A stretch of 64,000 nucleotides of DNA from Duganella flavida (lineage in GTDB: Bacteria; Pseudomonadota; Gammaproteobacteria; Burkholderiales; Burkholderiaceae_D), in the NCBI RefSeq assembly GCF_009857445.1, contig NZ_WWCN01000005.1:341810-405809 (forward strand). The letters run 5' to 3'. Below the pieces are notes generated by a model. It did not search any database, had not been told where the DNA came from, and saw nothing but the letters and a program-made list of their open reading frames with translations. The position numbers were made by a program, and so were the translations under genes. Shown here in pieces: positions 1 through 8,882 of this stretch (within the stretch, counting starts at the first letter, position 1; every line of letters begins with the position of its first letter).

Positions 1-44
1 TGATTCTTCATGCGTTGTTCGTCATGATGCTCTTGGAGCGACAG

Positions 45-70
45 GCCGCCGCAAGGCGGCTTTGTCATTT
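45..70 (+). terminator. Weak hairpin terminator of an upstream gene
   Basis: A six-base stem (GCCGCC at 45-50, GGCGGC at 55-60) with a GCAA loop is followed by TTTGTCATTT. It probably ends a rightward gene lying left of the window. The T run is interrupted, so it is a weak candidate. Bases 1-44 show no recognisable gene end. Confidence 0.4.
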
Positions 71-116
71 CTGGCGACAGGTTGCCGACAAAAAACCCAC
101 ACCCGTGGCGCGCTCG

Positions 117-146
117 TTGACATGAAATATTTGCCAGTGCTATAGT
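117..146 (+). promoter_or_regulatory. Strong sigma70 promoter of the GH30 gene
   Basis: A perfect -35 box TTGACA (117-122) and a -10 box TATAGT (141-146) are separated by 18 bp. A TG at 138-139 makes an extended -10. Transcription would start near 152-154, directly in front of the operator at 159-172 and about 85 bases before the GH30 start codon. Confidence 0.75.
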
Positions 147-158
147 TCTTTCAACAAA

Positions 159-172
159 TGGAAACGCTTCCA
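159..172. promoter_or_regulatory. LacI-type operator, copy 1
   Basis: TGGAAACGCTTCCA is a near-perfect palindrome with a central CG, typical of LacI/GalR-family operators. It sits just downstream of the predicted transcription start, where a bound repressor would block initiation or early elongation. It differs at one position from the perfect palindrome at 1745-1758. Confidence 0.65.
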
Positions 173-236
173 CTTAATTCATAAGTGAAGCAAACAATAC
201 ACGGCGGACTACGATCCGTCTGCACGAGGAGACAGC

Positions 237-1694
237 ATGTTGACAGCCAGCCCTGCATTGCCGGGCGATGGAGCGTTGCGCCCGTCGTCTTTTAAATCCC
301 TTCCCCAGCTGCTTGCAGCCCTGCTATTTGCCTGTGCCGGCACGGCCCACGCGCAGACGGTGCAGGCGTGGATCACCACCGGCGACCAGGCCCAGCTGCT
401 GGCGCGGAATCCCGATGCGCACTTCAAAACCGGCGCCAAGGCCGCCACGATTATCGAGGTCGACCCCAAGCAGCGCTTCCAGGAAATGGTCGGCTTCGGC
501 GCTGCCATCACCGATGCTTCCGCATGGCTGATACAAACCAAACTGAACGACCAGCAGCGCAGTGCTCTGCTCAACGATTTGTTCGGTAAAGCACCCGGCG
601 CGGGCTTCAGCTTCACGCGCCTGACTATCGGCGCTTCCGACTTCTCGCGCCACCACTACAGCTTCGACGATATGCCGCCGGGCCAGACTGATCCGGAACT
701 CAAGCACTTCTCGATCGATGCCAACCGCGCCGATGTCCTGCCCGTCACCAAGGCCGCGCTGGCCATCAATCCCAAGCTGCGCGTGATGGCTTCGCCGTGG
801 AGCGCACCGGGCTGGATGAAATCGACCGACAGCCTGATCCAGGGCACGCTGAAACCCGAAGCCTTCGCGCCGTTCGCCAACTACCTGTCGCGCTACATCA
901 GCGCCTACGAAAAGGAAGGCGTGCCGATCTATGCGCTGACCTTGCAGAACGAGCCGCACTTCGAGCCGAAAGATTATCCCGGCATGCGCGTCGATCCAGT
1001 CAAGCGCGCCGCCTTCATCGGCGCTCATCTCGGCCCGGTGCTGGCGAAAGACCATCCGCAAACCAAGATCCTCGACTGGGACCACAACTGGGACGAGCCG
1101 GGCTCGCCGGCCGATGTGCTGAAAGACCCCATCGCCAACAAATACGTGGCCGGCGTGGCCTGGCACTGCTACGGCGGCGATGTGCGCGTGCAGTCCGCGC
1201 TGCACGACCGCTGGCCGGACAAGGAAACCTTCTTCACTGAATGCTCGGGCGGCAAGTGGGCACCGAAGTGGTCGGATAATCTGCAGCACTTCGCCAAGGT
1301 ACTGGTGGTCGGCACCACGCGCGGCTGGGCCAAGGGCGTGCTGCTGTGGAACCTGGCGCTCGATGAAAACGACGGCCCGCATCTCGGCGGCTGCAACGAT
1401 TGCCGCGGCGTAGTCACCATCGATTCGCGCGATGGCAAGATCACCCGCAACGAAGAGTACTACGCGCTGGCCCACGCCAGCCGTTTCGTACGACAGGGCG
1501 CGCGCCGCATCGCGTCCACCAGCGGGTACGACCAGCTGGACACAGTCGCCTTCCGCAATGCCGACGATGGCTCGGTGGCGCTGATGGTGGTGAACTCGGC
1601 CAAGGAGCCGCGTAGTTTCGCGGTGCGCGTCGGCCAACGCAGTTTTGACTACACCTTGCCGGCGGCGAGCGTCGCCACCTTTAGTTGGCAATGA
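237..1694 (+). CDS. Secreted glycoside hydrolase family 30 (beta-glucosidase / beta-1,6-glucanase type)
   Basis: 485 aa. A signal peptide ends near AHA-QT (residue 39). The GH30 barrel opens with GFGAAITDAS (residues 86-95). The acid/base glutamate is E239 in LQNEP and the nucleophile is E335 in FFTECSGG. The last ~70 residues form the usual GH30 beta-sandwich. GH30 retaining enzymes cleave beta-glucosides, including glucosylceramide and beta-1,6-glucan. The GH5 enzyme and TonB receptor next door favour a glucan substrate, but that is inference. The start at 237 has a GAGGAG ribosome site 6 bases upstream. The signal peptide has an unusually long polar N-terminus (~18 residues). Expression is probably controlled through the operator at 159-172. 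Confidence 0.88.
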   Translation: MLTASPALPGDGALRPSSFKSLPQLLAALLFACAGTAHAQTVQAWITTGDQAQLLARNPDAHFKTGAKAATIIEVDPKQRFQEMVGFGAAITDASAWLIQTKLNDQQRSALLNDLFGKAPGAGFSFTRLTIGASDFSRHHYSFDDMPPGQTDPELKHFSIDANRADVLPVTKAALAINPKLRVMASPWSAPGWMKSTDSLIQGTLKPEAFAPFANYLSRYISAYEKEGVPIYALTLQNEPHFEPKDYPGMRVDPVKRAAFIGAHLGPVLAKDHPQTKILDWDHNWDEPGSPADVLKDPIANKYVAGVAWHCYGGDVRVQSALHDRWPDKETFFTECSGGKWAPKWSDNLQHFAKVLVVGTTRGWAKGVLLWNLALDENDGPHLGGCNDCRGVVTIDSRDGKITRNEEYYALAHASRFVRQGARRIASTSGYDQLDTVAFRNADDGSVALMVVNSAKEPRSFAVRVGQRSFDYTLPAASVATFSWQ

Positions 1695-1744
1695 GCTGGC
1701 AATAAAACCGGTGCTGCTACAGGCAGCTTTTCTTCGCATTGATC

Positions 1745-1758
1745 TGGAAGCGCTTCCA
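1745..1758. promoter_or_regulatory. LacI-type operator, copy 2
   Basis: TGGAAGCGCTTCCA is a perfect 14-bp palindrome located 17 bases before the GH5 start codon, in the gap between the GH30 and GH5 genes. It matches copy 1 in 13 of 14 positions. A repressor here could act on an internal promoter or as a roadblock. Confidence 0.65.
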
Positions 1759-1775
1759 CGAGAGGGAGGTTGGGG

Positions 1776-3131
1776 ATGGTTTTTCGTAAAATTTGTAGTG
1801 TGAGCTTGTTGGTACTGGCCGGATGCGGCGGCGGCAGCACCGCATCCGCGCCGCCGCCAGTGGTCACGGCGCCAGTAGCTGAAGTGATCAAGCCAACGCC
1901 GGTGACACCGGTGCCAGTGCTGCCGATGTCCATGCTGCACACCCAGAGCACCAAATGGCTGAAGGCCGATGGCAGCGCCGTCACGCTAAAAGGCGTCAAC
2001 CTCGGCAACTGGCTGATCAACGAATTCTGGATGATGGGGCAGGGCAGCGCCGGCATCGACGACCAGTGCAAGCTGGAAGCCAAACTCGACGAACGATTCG
2101 GCTACGCCGAACGCCAGCGCCTGTTCCAGCTGTTCCGCGATAACTGGATCACCACCCGCGACTGGGACCAGATGCAGAAGTTCGGCCTCAACGTGGTGCG
2201 CCTGCCATTCATCTACAGCGTGATCGAGGACGAAAAAAATCCGCGTACTTTGCGCGCCGATGCATGGCGCTATCTGGACGACGCCATTGCGCAAGCGGAG
2301 AAGCGTGGCATCTACGTCATCCTCGACCTGCATGGCGCCGTTGGCAGCCAAGGCTGGGAGCAGCACAGCGGCTGCGCCGGCAAGAATCTGTACTGGAGCA
2401 CGCCGGAATACCAGCAGCGCACCATCTGGCTGTGGCAGCAGGTGGCCGCGCGCTACAAGGACCGTATCAGCGTGGCCGGCTACAGCGTGCTCAACGAGCC
2501 GTGGGGTACGGACGCGGCCAACCTCGCCGCCGTGGTGAAGACCTTGTACACCGCCATCCGCGCCGTTGATCCGAACCACGTGGTGATCCTGCCTGGCCAT
2601 AACAGCGGCATCAACGCCTACGGCAAGCCGTCCGAACAAGGCATGAGCAATGTCGCGTTTGAGATGCACTTCTATCCGGGCCTGTTCGGCTGGGGCCAGA
2701 TCGGCCTGCAAGTGCACAAGGACTGGCTGACCTGTTCCACCGGCAGCAACAGCGGCGTGTGCGAGTGGGACAACCGCATCCGCAACCTCGACACCGCTTT
2801 CTTCATCGGCGAGATGCAGCCGTGGACCGGGCAGGGCCTGGACCTCGGTGCCCAGATTGCCCGCGCTTCCTTCGATACCTACGCCAAGTACGGCTGGGCC
2901 GCCACCGCGTGGAGCTGGAAGGTCGTGAACAACACCGGCGGCCAGGGTAACGGCACTTGGGGCATGGTCACCAACGCCGCCAGCGCGCCTGTGCCCAAGA
3001 TCGATTTCACCACCGCCTCGATGAGCGATATCGAGACCCTTTTCAAGTCCTTCGGCAGCCAGCAGTACGAAGTTCACCAGCCGTTGCAGGACTGGATGAC
3101 CAGCAGCACCGCACCACAGCCTTTCCGTTAA
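1776..3131 (+). CDS. Lipoprotein glycoside hydrolase family 5 (exo-beta-glucanase-like)
   Basis: 451 aa from ATG 1776; a TTG six bases upstream is in frame, but ATG has the GGGAGG site at a good distance. A lipoprotein signal ends in LAGC (Cys17), followed by a low-complexity Gly/Ser/Ala/Pro linker to about residue 50. GH5 features are KGVNLGNWL, DLHGAVGSQ, acid/base E241 in LNEPWG and nucleophile E346 in FIGEMQP. The GVNLGNW and DLHG-GSQ motifs resemble fungal-type exo-1,3-glucanases (GH5_9), so beta-1,3- or beta-1,6-glucan is the likely substrate (inference). It lies 81 bases after the GH30 gene and 21 bases before the TonB receptor, so these three probably form one operon. Confidence 0.85.
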   Translation: MVFRKICSVSLLVLAGCGGGSTASAPPPVVTAPVAEVIKPTPVTPVPVLPMSMLHTQSTKWLKADGSAVTLKGVNLGNWLINEFWMMGQGSAGIDDQCKLEAKLDERFGYAERQRLFQLFRDNWITTRDWDQMQKFGLNVVRLPFIYSVIEDEKNPRTLRADAWRYLDDAIAQAEKRGIYVILDLHGAVGSQGWEQHSGCAGKNLYWSTPEYQQRTIWLWQQVAARYKDRISVAGYSVLNEPWGTDAANLAAVVKTLYTAIRAVDPNHVVILPGHNSGINAYGKPSEQGMSNVAFEMHFYPGLFGWGQIGLQVHKDWLTCSTGSNSGVCEWDNRIRNLDTAFFIGEMQPWTGQGLDLGAQIARASFDTYAKYGWAATAWSWKVVNNTGGQGNGTWGMVTNAASAPVPKIDFTTASMSDIETLFKSFGSQQYEVHQPLQDWMTSSTAPQPFR

Positions 3132-3152
3132 AACGATAAGAGTGAGAGAGAA

Positions 3153-5870
3153 ATGAACCATCAAAACTATGCAATCAGAATGACGCCCATCGCTGCCGCT
3201 TGTGCCGCGCTGGCTTTTGCCGCCAGCAGCCCGGTGCACGCGCAGCAGGCAGCCGCACCCAAAGCCGATGACGGCCAGGTGCAAGAAGTGGTCGTAACCG
3301 GTATCCGCCGCAGTATCGAAACCTCGATGGCGATCAAGCGCGACGCCGACTCCATCGTCGAAGCCGTGACGGCGGAAGACATCGGCAAGCTGCCCGACGT
3401 GTCGATCGCTGAATCGATCGCTCGCCTGGCCGGCCTGACTGCGCAGCGTGTCGAAGGCCGGGCCCAAGTGATTTCGATCCGCGGCTTGGCGCCAGACTTT
3501 TCCACCACGCTGCTGAATGGCCGCGAGCAAGTCTCCACCAGTAACAACCGTGGTGCGGAATACGACCAGTATCCATCGGAGCTGATCAACGGCGTCACCG
3601 TCTACAAAACGCCGGATGCTTCGCTGGTGTCCGGTGGCCTGTCCGGCACGGTCGACCTGCAAACCGTACGCCCGCTGGACATCCGCCAGCGCACCGTGGT
3701 GCTGAACGCGCGCGGCGAGCACAACTCCAACGGCAAGCTGAACTCCAACACCTCGGCCAACGGCAATCGTTTGAGCGCCTCGTACGTGGACCAGTTCCTC
3801 AACAACACGCTGGGCATTGCAGTCGGCTACGCCCACCTTGATTCGCCGGGCCAGCAGCAGGAATACAAATCGTGGTGGTGGGGCAAGGACAACAAGCTGC
3901 CAGCCGGTATGGAAGACGTGGTGGCGCTGAAAGGCGCGGAAGTGACCGCCTCGTCGCGCGAGCAAAAGCGTGACGGCCTGATGGGCGTGATCGAATACCG
4001 CCCATCGAAAGAATTCCGCAGCACGGTGGACATGTACTACTCCGAGTTCAAGCAGAACACCACCATGCGCGGCATGATGTGGAACTCGCACCAGTGGAGC
4101 GACGTCACCTACAAAGATCCAGTAGTGCAAAACATCGGCGGCACGCGCCTGCTGGTAGGCGGCAAGCTGGTCAACCTGGAACCGATCGTACGTAACGACT
4201 ACAACCAGCGCAAGGACAAGCTGGGCGCGCTGGGCTGGAACAACACCTTCAAGAAGGATGGCTGGACCTTGGTCGGCGACCTGTCGTACTCGACCGCCAA
4301 GCGCCGCGAGGAAGTGCTGGAAACCTACGCCGGTCTGGGCCCGGCCGGTTCGCACATCACCGACAACAACTTCGAGTTCCACATCCCAACCGCCAGCGGC
4401 CTGCCGACCTTTACGCCGAGCTTCAATTACACCGATCCGAAGATCGTCAAGCTGACCGACGTCGGCGGCTGGGGCAAGGATGCGGACATGCACCACCCTA
4501 TCGTGGAAGACAAGCTCAGCTCGGGCAAGTTCTCGGCCAAGAAGGAACTCGATGGCATCTTCCGCAGCCTGGAAGGCGGCATCAACTTCAGCAAGCGCGA
4601 GAAGACCCACGCCGACACCAACAACTACTGGTTCCTGAAAAACGGCCGCGCGCCAGCCAACGTATCGTCGGACTTGCTGCAGCCATCGACCTCGCTGGCG
4701 TTTGCCGGCATTCCTGCGGTGATGAGCTATGACGTGTTGGGCGTGCTGAACAAGTACTACGACAAGCAGCCGGCCCGTCCGGATGACCAGGCGCTGCAAA
4801 ACTGGGGTGTGACCGAGAAGATCACCACCGCCTACACCAAGCTGGGCATCGACGCCGACCTCGGCCCGATCCCGGTGCGTGGCGCGCTGGGCCTGCAAGC
4901 AGTGAACGTCGACCAGAAATCGCGCGGCGCGACGGTCAATGCCGGCAAGCTGGGCGCCATCACTGGTGGCGCCGACTATACCGACATCCTGCCGAGCGTG
5001 AACCTGAACTTCGATCTCGACAAATACCTGAGCACCACCAACCTGCGCTTCGGCGCGGCCAAGACCGTGGCGCGTCCGCAGATGTCGGATATGCGTGCCG
5101 GTATCTCGGGCGGTGTTGATTCCACCACCCGCATGTGGAACGGCAGCGGCGGCAATCCGAACCTGGAACCGTGGCGTGCCAATTCGTATGACCTGTCGAT
5201 GGAGAAGTACATCGGCAAGCGCAGCTATATCGCCGGCGCACTCTGGTACAAAAAGCTGCAAAGCTACATCTACAACCAGCAGACCGCGTTCAGCTTTGCC
5301 GGCTTCCCTAACCCATCGGCGGTGATTCCGATCCAGGACATCGGCACGCTGAACCGTCCAGCCAACGGCACCGGCGGCATGGTGAAAGGTGTGGAGCTGT
5401 CGGGCGCGCTGGATGCGGGCTTGCTGTGGAATCCGCTGGATGGCTTTGGGGTGACCGGCAGCATGTCCGGCACCGAGAGCTCGATCCATCCGAATGGTCC
5501 GGGCACCAAGGAGAAGCTGCCGGGCCTGTCGGGCGTGGTGTCCAACTTCACCGTGTACTACGAGAAGGATGGCTACTCGGCGCGCGCCAGTCGCCGCTAC
5601 CGCTCGGCGTATCGCGGCGAGGTAACCGGCCTGTTCGCGCAGCGTTCCTTCAGCGAGATCCTGGCGGAGCGCCAGATCGACCTGCAACTAGGCTATGCGA
5701 TCGAAGAAGGTACCTACAAAGGCTTGTCCTTCCTGTTCCAGGTGAACAACCTGAACAACTCGCCATACCAGACGCGCCAGGGCGACGCCTTCTCGGGTGG
5801 CTCCTACGCGCCTGAACGCTATACCACCTACGGCCGTCAGTTCATGTTGGGTCTGAACTACAAGCTGTAA
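3153..5870 (+). CDS. TonB-dependent outer-membrane receptor
   Basis: 905 aa. The signal peptide is cleaved near VHA-QQ (residue 30). A TonB-box-like stretch EVVVTGIRRS (~residues 45-55) is followed by a plug domain with IRGLAP and LVSGGLSGTVDL. The rest forms a long beta-barrel, ending in LNYKL rather than the common aromatic residue. The style (VVVTGIR, SIA, GLTAQRVEGR) matches the Xanthomonas/Caulobacter subfamily that imports plant or fungal carbohydrates. As third gene after GH30 and GH5, it probably brings released oligosaccharides into the periplasm. The ligand is not shown by sequence. Confidence 0.9.
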   Translation: MNHQNYAIRMTPIAAACAALAFAASSPVHAQQAAAPKADDGQVQEVVVTGIRRSIETSMAIKRDADSIVEAVTAEDIGKLPDVSIAESIARLAGLTAQRVEGRAQVISIRGLAPDFSTTLLNGREQVSTSNNRGAEYDQYPSELINGVTVYKTPDASLVSGGLSGTVDLQTVRPLDIRQRTVVLNARGEHNSNGKLNSNTSANGNRLSASYVDQFLNNTLGIAVGYAHLDSPGQQQEYKSWWWGKDNKLPAGMEDVVALKGAEVTASSREQKRDGLMGVIEYRPSKEFRSTVDMYYSEFKQNTTMRGMMWNSHQWSDVTYKDPVVQNIGGTRLLVGGKLVNLEPIVRNDYNQRKDKLGALGWNNTFKKDGWTLVGDLSYSTAKRREEVLETYAGLGPAGSHITDNNFEFHIPTASGLPTFTPSFNYTDPKIVKLTDVGGWGKDADMHHPIVEDKLSSGKFSAKKELDGIFRSLEGGINFSKREKTHADTNNYWFLKNGRAPANVSSDLLQPSTSLAFAGIPAVMSYDVLGVLNKYYDKQPARPDDQALQNWGVTEKITTAYTKLGIDADLGPIPVRGALGLQAVNVDQKSRGATVNAGKLGAITGGADYTDILPSVNLNFDLDKYLSTTNLRFGAAKTVARPQMSDMRAGISGGVDSTTRMWNGSGGNPNLEPWRANSYDLSMEKYIGKRSYIAGALWYKKLQSYIYNQQTAFSFAGFPNPSAVIPIQDIGTLNRPANGTGGMVKGVELSGALDAGLLWNPLDGFGVTGSMSGTESSIHPNGPGTKEKLPGLSGVVSNFTVYYEKDGYSARASRRYRSAYRGEVTGLFAQRSFSEILAERQIDLQLGYAIEEGTYKGLSFLFQVNNLNNSPYQTRQGDAFSGGSYAPERYTTYGRQFMLGLNYKL

Positions 5871-5880
5871 GTGTGAAGAA

Positions 5881-5905
5881 GGCCGGCGCCTGTATTGCGC
5901 CGGCC
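5881..5905 (+). terminator. GC-rich hairpin after the TonB receptor gene
   Basis: GGCCGGCGC (5881-5889) pairs with GCGCCGGCC (5897-5905) around a 7-base loop. No T run follows, so it may be a Rho-assisted terminator or an mRNA 3' stabiliser rather than a classic intrinsic terminator. Confidence 0.45.
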
Positions 5906-6038
5906 GCTATGAAACCGCCGCAATATCCTGTGCCGGACTAACAAGATTACGCATGCAAATGTGGAGTTTCTGTGAAGAATCCCGGCAGTTTTAAGTAACG
6001 CGCTTGAACCGCCTTGGGCATCGTGGCTTAATGGCCTG

Positions 6039-7448
6039 ATGGTCAAGATCGGTATCACCGCCCGCTTGTTTCTTTCATTGCTAATCGTCAGCATGCTGAC
6101 AGCGGTGGGTGTTGGGCTGGGCACGCGCTGGAGTTTCAAGCAGGGCTTCCAGGGTTATCTGAACGAGGTCGAGGCGCGCCGCATGGAGGCGATGGCCTTC
6201 GAGTTTTCGCGTGCCTACCAGGAGCACGGCAACTGGGATTTCATCCGCAATAACCGCGAGGCTTGGGAGCGCTACACTGGCGCCATCGGCCGTGAACGCG
6301 CCACTTCTCCGCGCCCCGGCGGCGATTCCATTTACTACGCGGTGCCAGACAAGGCGCCGCGCCGTCTCGGCCTGTACGACCAGCAGGGCAATCACCTCGC
6401 CGGCAATTTGCAGACTGGCGCCGACTTGCGTTACCAGCCGGTGCTGGTCAACGGCGTAGCGGTTGGCACGCTGGCCGGCGCGCCCTTGCGCGGCTTGCAG
6501 GAAGAGGCCGAACTGACTTTCCAGACACAGCAACAACGCGACAGCTTGTTTATCGGCTTGCTGACGTTGGTGTTAGCCGCGCTGGCAGCGATCCTGCTGG
6601 CGCGCAGCTTTGTGGCGCCGACCCGGCGCCTGATCGCCGCCGCTTCCAAGGTGGCGGCCGGCGATTACGGCGTGCGCGTGCCGCATGCGCAGCGCGACGA
6701 GCTGGGCACGTTGGCGCGCAATTTCAACATCATGGTGGCCACGCTGGAGAGCAACGAGGCGCTGCGCCGCCACTTCATGGCCGATATTTCGCACGAGCTG
6801 CGCACGCCGTTGTCGGTGCTGCAGGCGCAGCTGGAAGCGATGGAAGATGGCATCGAACCGATCGACGCCAACAGCCTCAAGGCCCTGCTGGATGAAGTGG
6901 CCACGCTGAGCCGGCTGGTGGAAGACATGCGCCAGATCACGCTATCGGAAGTCGGCGCTTTCGATTACCGGCGCGAGGCGCTGGACCTGGCGGCGCTGCT
7001 GGCCAGCGAAGTCCACAAATGGCACGAACCGATGGCGCTGGCCGGCATGCAAATCATCACCGATACACAGGCTGCGCTGACCATCGAAGGCGACACCGTG
7101 CGTCTGCGCCAGCTGCTGCGCAACCTGTTCAATAACACGTTGCGCCATGCCGAGGGCGCCACGCAAGTGCGCGTCAGCCTGCACGTGCTGCGCGACCAGG
7201 CGGTCCTGACCTTGGCCGACAACGGCGCAGGCGTCACAGATTCCGGCTTGCCGCTGCTGTTCGAACGTTTCTGGCGCGGCGACCGCGCGCGCAGCCGCAC
7301 CACCGGCGGCAGCGGCCTGGGCCTGTCGATCTGCCGCAGCATCGTCGAAGCGCACGGTGGCAGCATCAGTGCCACGCACGTGCAGGCGACGCCGCCGCGC
7401 GGCCTCGCCATCCGCATCACGCTGCCGCTGCCGGGAGAACTCGCGTGA
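6039..7448 (+). CDS. Sensor histidine kinase, BaeS-like
   Basis: 469 aa inner-membrane kinase. A membrane segment at about 7-27 is followed by a ~140-residue periplasmic sensor region, a second membrane segment at about 171-189, and HAMP (~190-240). The HisKA box has phospho-accepting H252 in DISHELRTPL. The HATPase domain ends with GSGLGLSICRSIV. It overlaps the next gene by 4 bases (GTGA), so kinase and regulator are translationally coupled. Position after the glucan locus may mean it senses envelope or substrate state, but a promoter of its own cannot be excluded. The ribosome site is poor. Confidence 0.88.
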   Translation: MVKIGITARLFLSLLIVSMLTAVGVGLGTRWSFKQGFQGYLNEVEARRMEAMAFEFSRAYQEHGNWDFIRNNREAWERYTGAIGRERATSPRPGGDSIYYAVPDKAPRRLGLYDQQGNHLAGNLQTGADLRYQPVLVNGVAVGTLAGAPLRGLQEEAELTFQTQQQRDSLFIGLLTLVLAALAAILLARSFVAPTRRLIAAASKVAAGDYGVRVPHAQRDELGTLARNFNIMVATLESNEALRRHFMADISHELRTPLSVLQAQLEAMEDGIEPIDANSLKALLDEVATLSRLVEDMRQITLSEVGAFDYRREALDLAALLASEVHKWHEPMALAGMQIITDTQAALTIEGDTVRLRQLLRNLFNNTLRHAEGATQVRVSLHVLRDQAVLTLADNGAGVTDSGLPLLFERFWRGDRARSRTTGGSGLGLSICRSIVEAHGGSISATHVQATPPRGLAIRITLPLPGELA

Positions 7449-8125
7449 ACGCGCCGCACGTGCTGGTGGTCGAAGATGAACAGCGTCTCGCGCGTCTGCT
7501 GGTCAGCTATCTGCAAGCGGCCGGTTATCGCGCCAGCGCTCAGCACGATGGCCTGTCGGTGCAAGCCACGGCTGCTGGCGGCGATATCGACCTGATCCTG
7601 CTGGACTGGATGCTGCCCGGCATGGATGGCCTGTCCCTGTGCCGCGCCCTGCGCGCCAGCAGCGACATCCCCATCATCATGATGACGGCGCGCGCGCAAG
7701 AGGAAGACCGTCTCGACGGCCTCGACAGCGGCGCCGACGATTACATCTGCAAGCCCTTCAGCCCACGCGAAGTGGTGGCGAGGGTGAGGGCGGTACTGCG
7801 TCGCCGCCCTTCCGGGACACCGCAGCCGGGCTTGCAGATTGACGACCAGGGCATGCGCGCATTTGTCCACGGCAAGGAGCTGGCACTGACGCCAGTGGAA
7901 TTCCGTTTGCTGAAGATGTTGCGTGCCGCCCCCGGAAACGCCTTGTCACGCGATGACTTGCGCACCGGGGTGTACGAGGACCGGCGCATCGTGCATGACC
8001 GCACGATCGACACGCATGTGAAAAACCTGCGCCGGAAACTGGAAGAAGCTGGACTGGCCGAAGCGATTTCGGCCGTCTACGGGGTCGGTTATCGATGGGA
8101 AGTGCGCAGCGCGCAGCAACCCTGA
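7445..8125 (+). CDS. OmpR-family response regulator, BaeR-like
   Basis: 226 aa, starting with GTG inside the stop of the kinase gene. The receiver domain has the acidic patch VEDEQ and phospho-acceptor D54 in ILLDWMLPGMDG. A K in ICKPFSP follows, and a C-terminal winged helix (~135-225) contains RTIDTHVKNLRRKLE. It is the cognate partner of the upstream kinase. Targets are not visible; a spheroplast- or envelope-stress role is suggested only by resemblance to BaeSR. Confidence 0.9.
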   Translation: MNAPHVLVVEDEQRLARLLVSYLQAAGYRASAQHDGLSVQATAAGGDIDLILLDWMLPGMDGLSLCRALRASSDIPIIMMTARAQEEDRLDGLDSGADDYICKPFSPREVVARVRAVLRRRPSGTPQPGLQIDDQGMRAFVHGKELALTPVEFRLLKMLRAAPGNALSRDDLRTGVYEDRRIVHDRTIDTHVKNLRRKLEEAGLAEAISAVYGVGYRWEVRSAQQP

Positions 8126-8148
8126 CGTCTCACACAGAGGAGAAAAAA

Positions 8149-8877
8149 ATGTCTGACGACACACAGTCGCCGTCGCGGCGCAACCTTATCAAGAGCATGG
8201 TGTTCGTTCCGATCGGCGCGGTTGCCGCGACCGGTGCGGTGCGTGCGCTGACATCGGCCACGGCTGCCGATGCCAATGTAGCAGAAGGCAAACCGAACGC
8301 CTACACGCCGAGCTTTTTCAATCAAGTGGAATGGAAATTCCTCAGCGCCGCCGTGGATCGTTTGATCCCGCACGATGAGCATGGCCCCGGCGCTGTCGAG
8401 CTGGGCGTGCTGGAATTCCTCGACCGCCACATGCAAACCCCGTTCGCCGCCGGCGACATCTGGTATATGCAAGGCCCGTTCGTACAAGCTAAACCGGAAT
8501 TCGGCTATCAGGGCAAGCTGGCGCTGCGCGACATCCTCCGCGTCGGCATCAAGAACGTGGATGGCTATTGCGCCTCGCAATTCGGCGGCAAGGCCTTCGC
8601 TGATCTCGACCGCAAGCAGCAGGAAGAAATCCTCAAAGGCTGCGAAGGCGGCAAGCTCAAGCTGGAAGACATTTCGGCCAAGCTGTTCTTCACCAACCTG
8701 CTGAACGAAGTGCGCAACGGCTACTTTGCCGATCCCAAGCATGGCGGCAACAAGGGCATGGGCGCGTGGAAGATGATCGGTTATCCCGGCATGCGCGCCG
8801 ACTATCTGGACTGGGTGGAAGTCCGCGACAAACCATATCCGATCGGCCCTGTCGATCTGGCCGGACGCCGAGGTTAA
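8149..8877 (+). CDS. Small (gamma) subunit of a membrane-linked FAD dehydrogenase, gluconate 2-dehydrogenase subunit 3 family
   Basis: 242 aa from ATG 8149, preceded by GAGGAG. A twin-arginine signal (SRRNLIKSM, residues 9-17, then a hydrophobic Ala/Val stretch) suggests folded export, carrying the FAD subunit along. This is how the related sugar and gluconate dehydrogenases of Gluconobacter and Burkholderia are assembled. Conserved family stretches include FLSAAVDRLIPHDEHGPGAVELGVLEFLD. It is first of three co-directional genes (gamma, FAD subunit, cytochrome c). Confidence 0.85.
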   Translation: MSDDTQSPSRRNLIKSMVFVPIGAVAATGAVRALTSATAADANVAEGKPNAYTPSFFNQVEWKFLSAAVDRLIPHDEHGPGAVELGVLEFLDRHMQTPFAAGDIWYMQGPFVQAKPEFGYQGKLALRDILRVGIKNVDGYCASQFGGKAFADLDRKQQEEILKGCEGGKLKLEDISAKLFFTNLLNEVRNGYFADPKHGGNKGMGAWKMIGYPGMRADYLDWVEVRDKPYPIGPVDLAGRRG

Positions 8878-8882
8878 ACATT

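Noticed and set aside
1986..5687. Very long open frame on the minus strand (1233 codons)
   Set aside because: It is antisense to the GH5 and TonB receptor genes, which have clear domains. It arises from high GC and codon bias, and its translation is His/Arg/Gln-rich without any domain.
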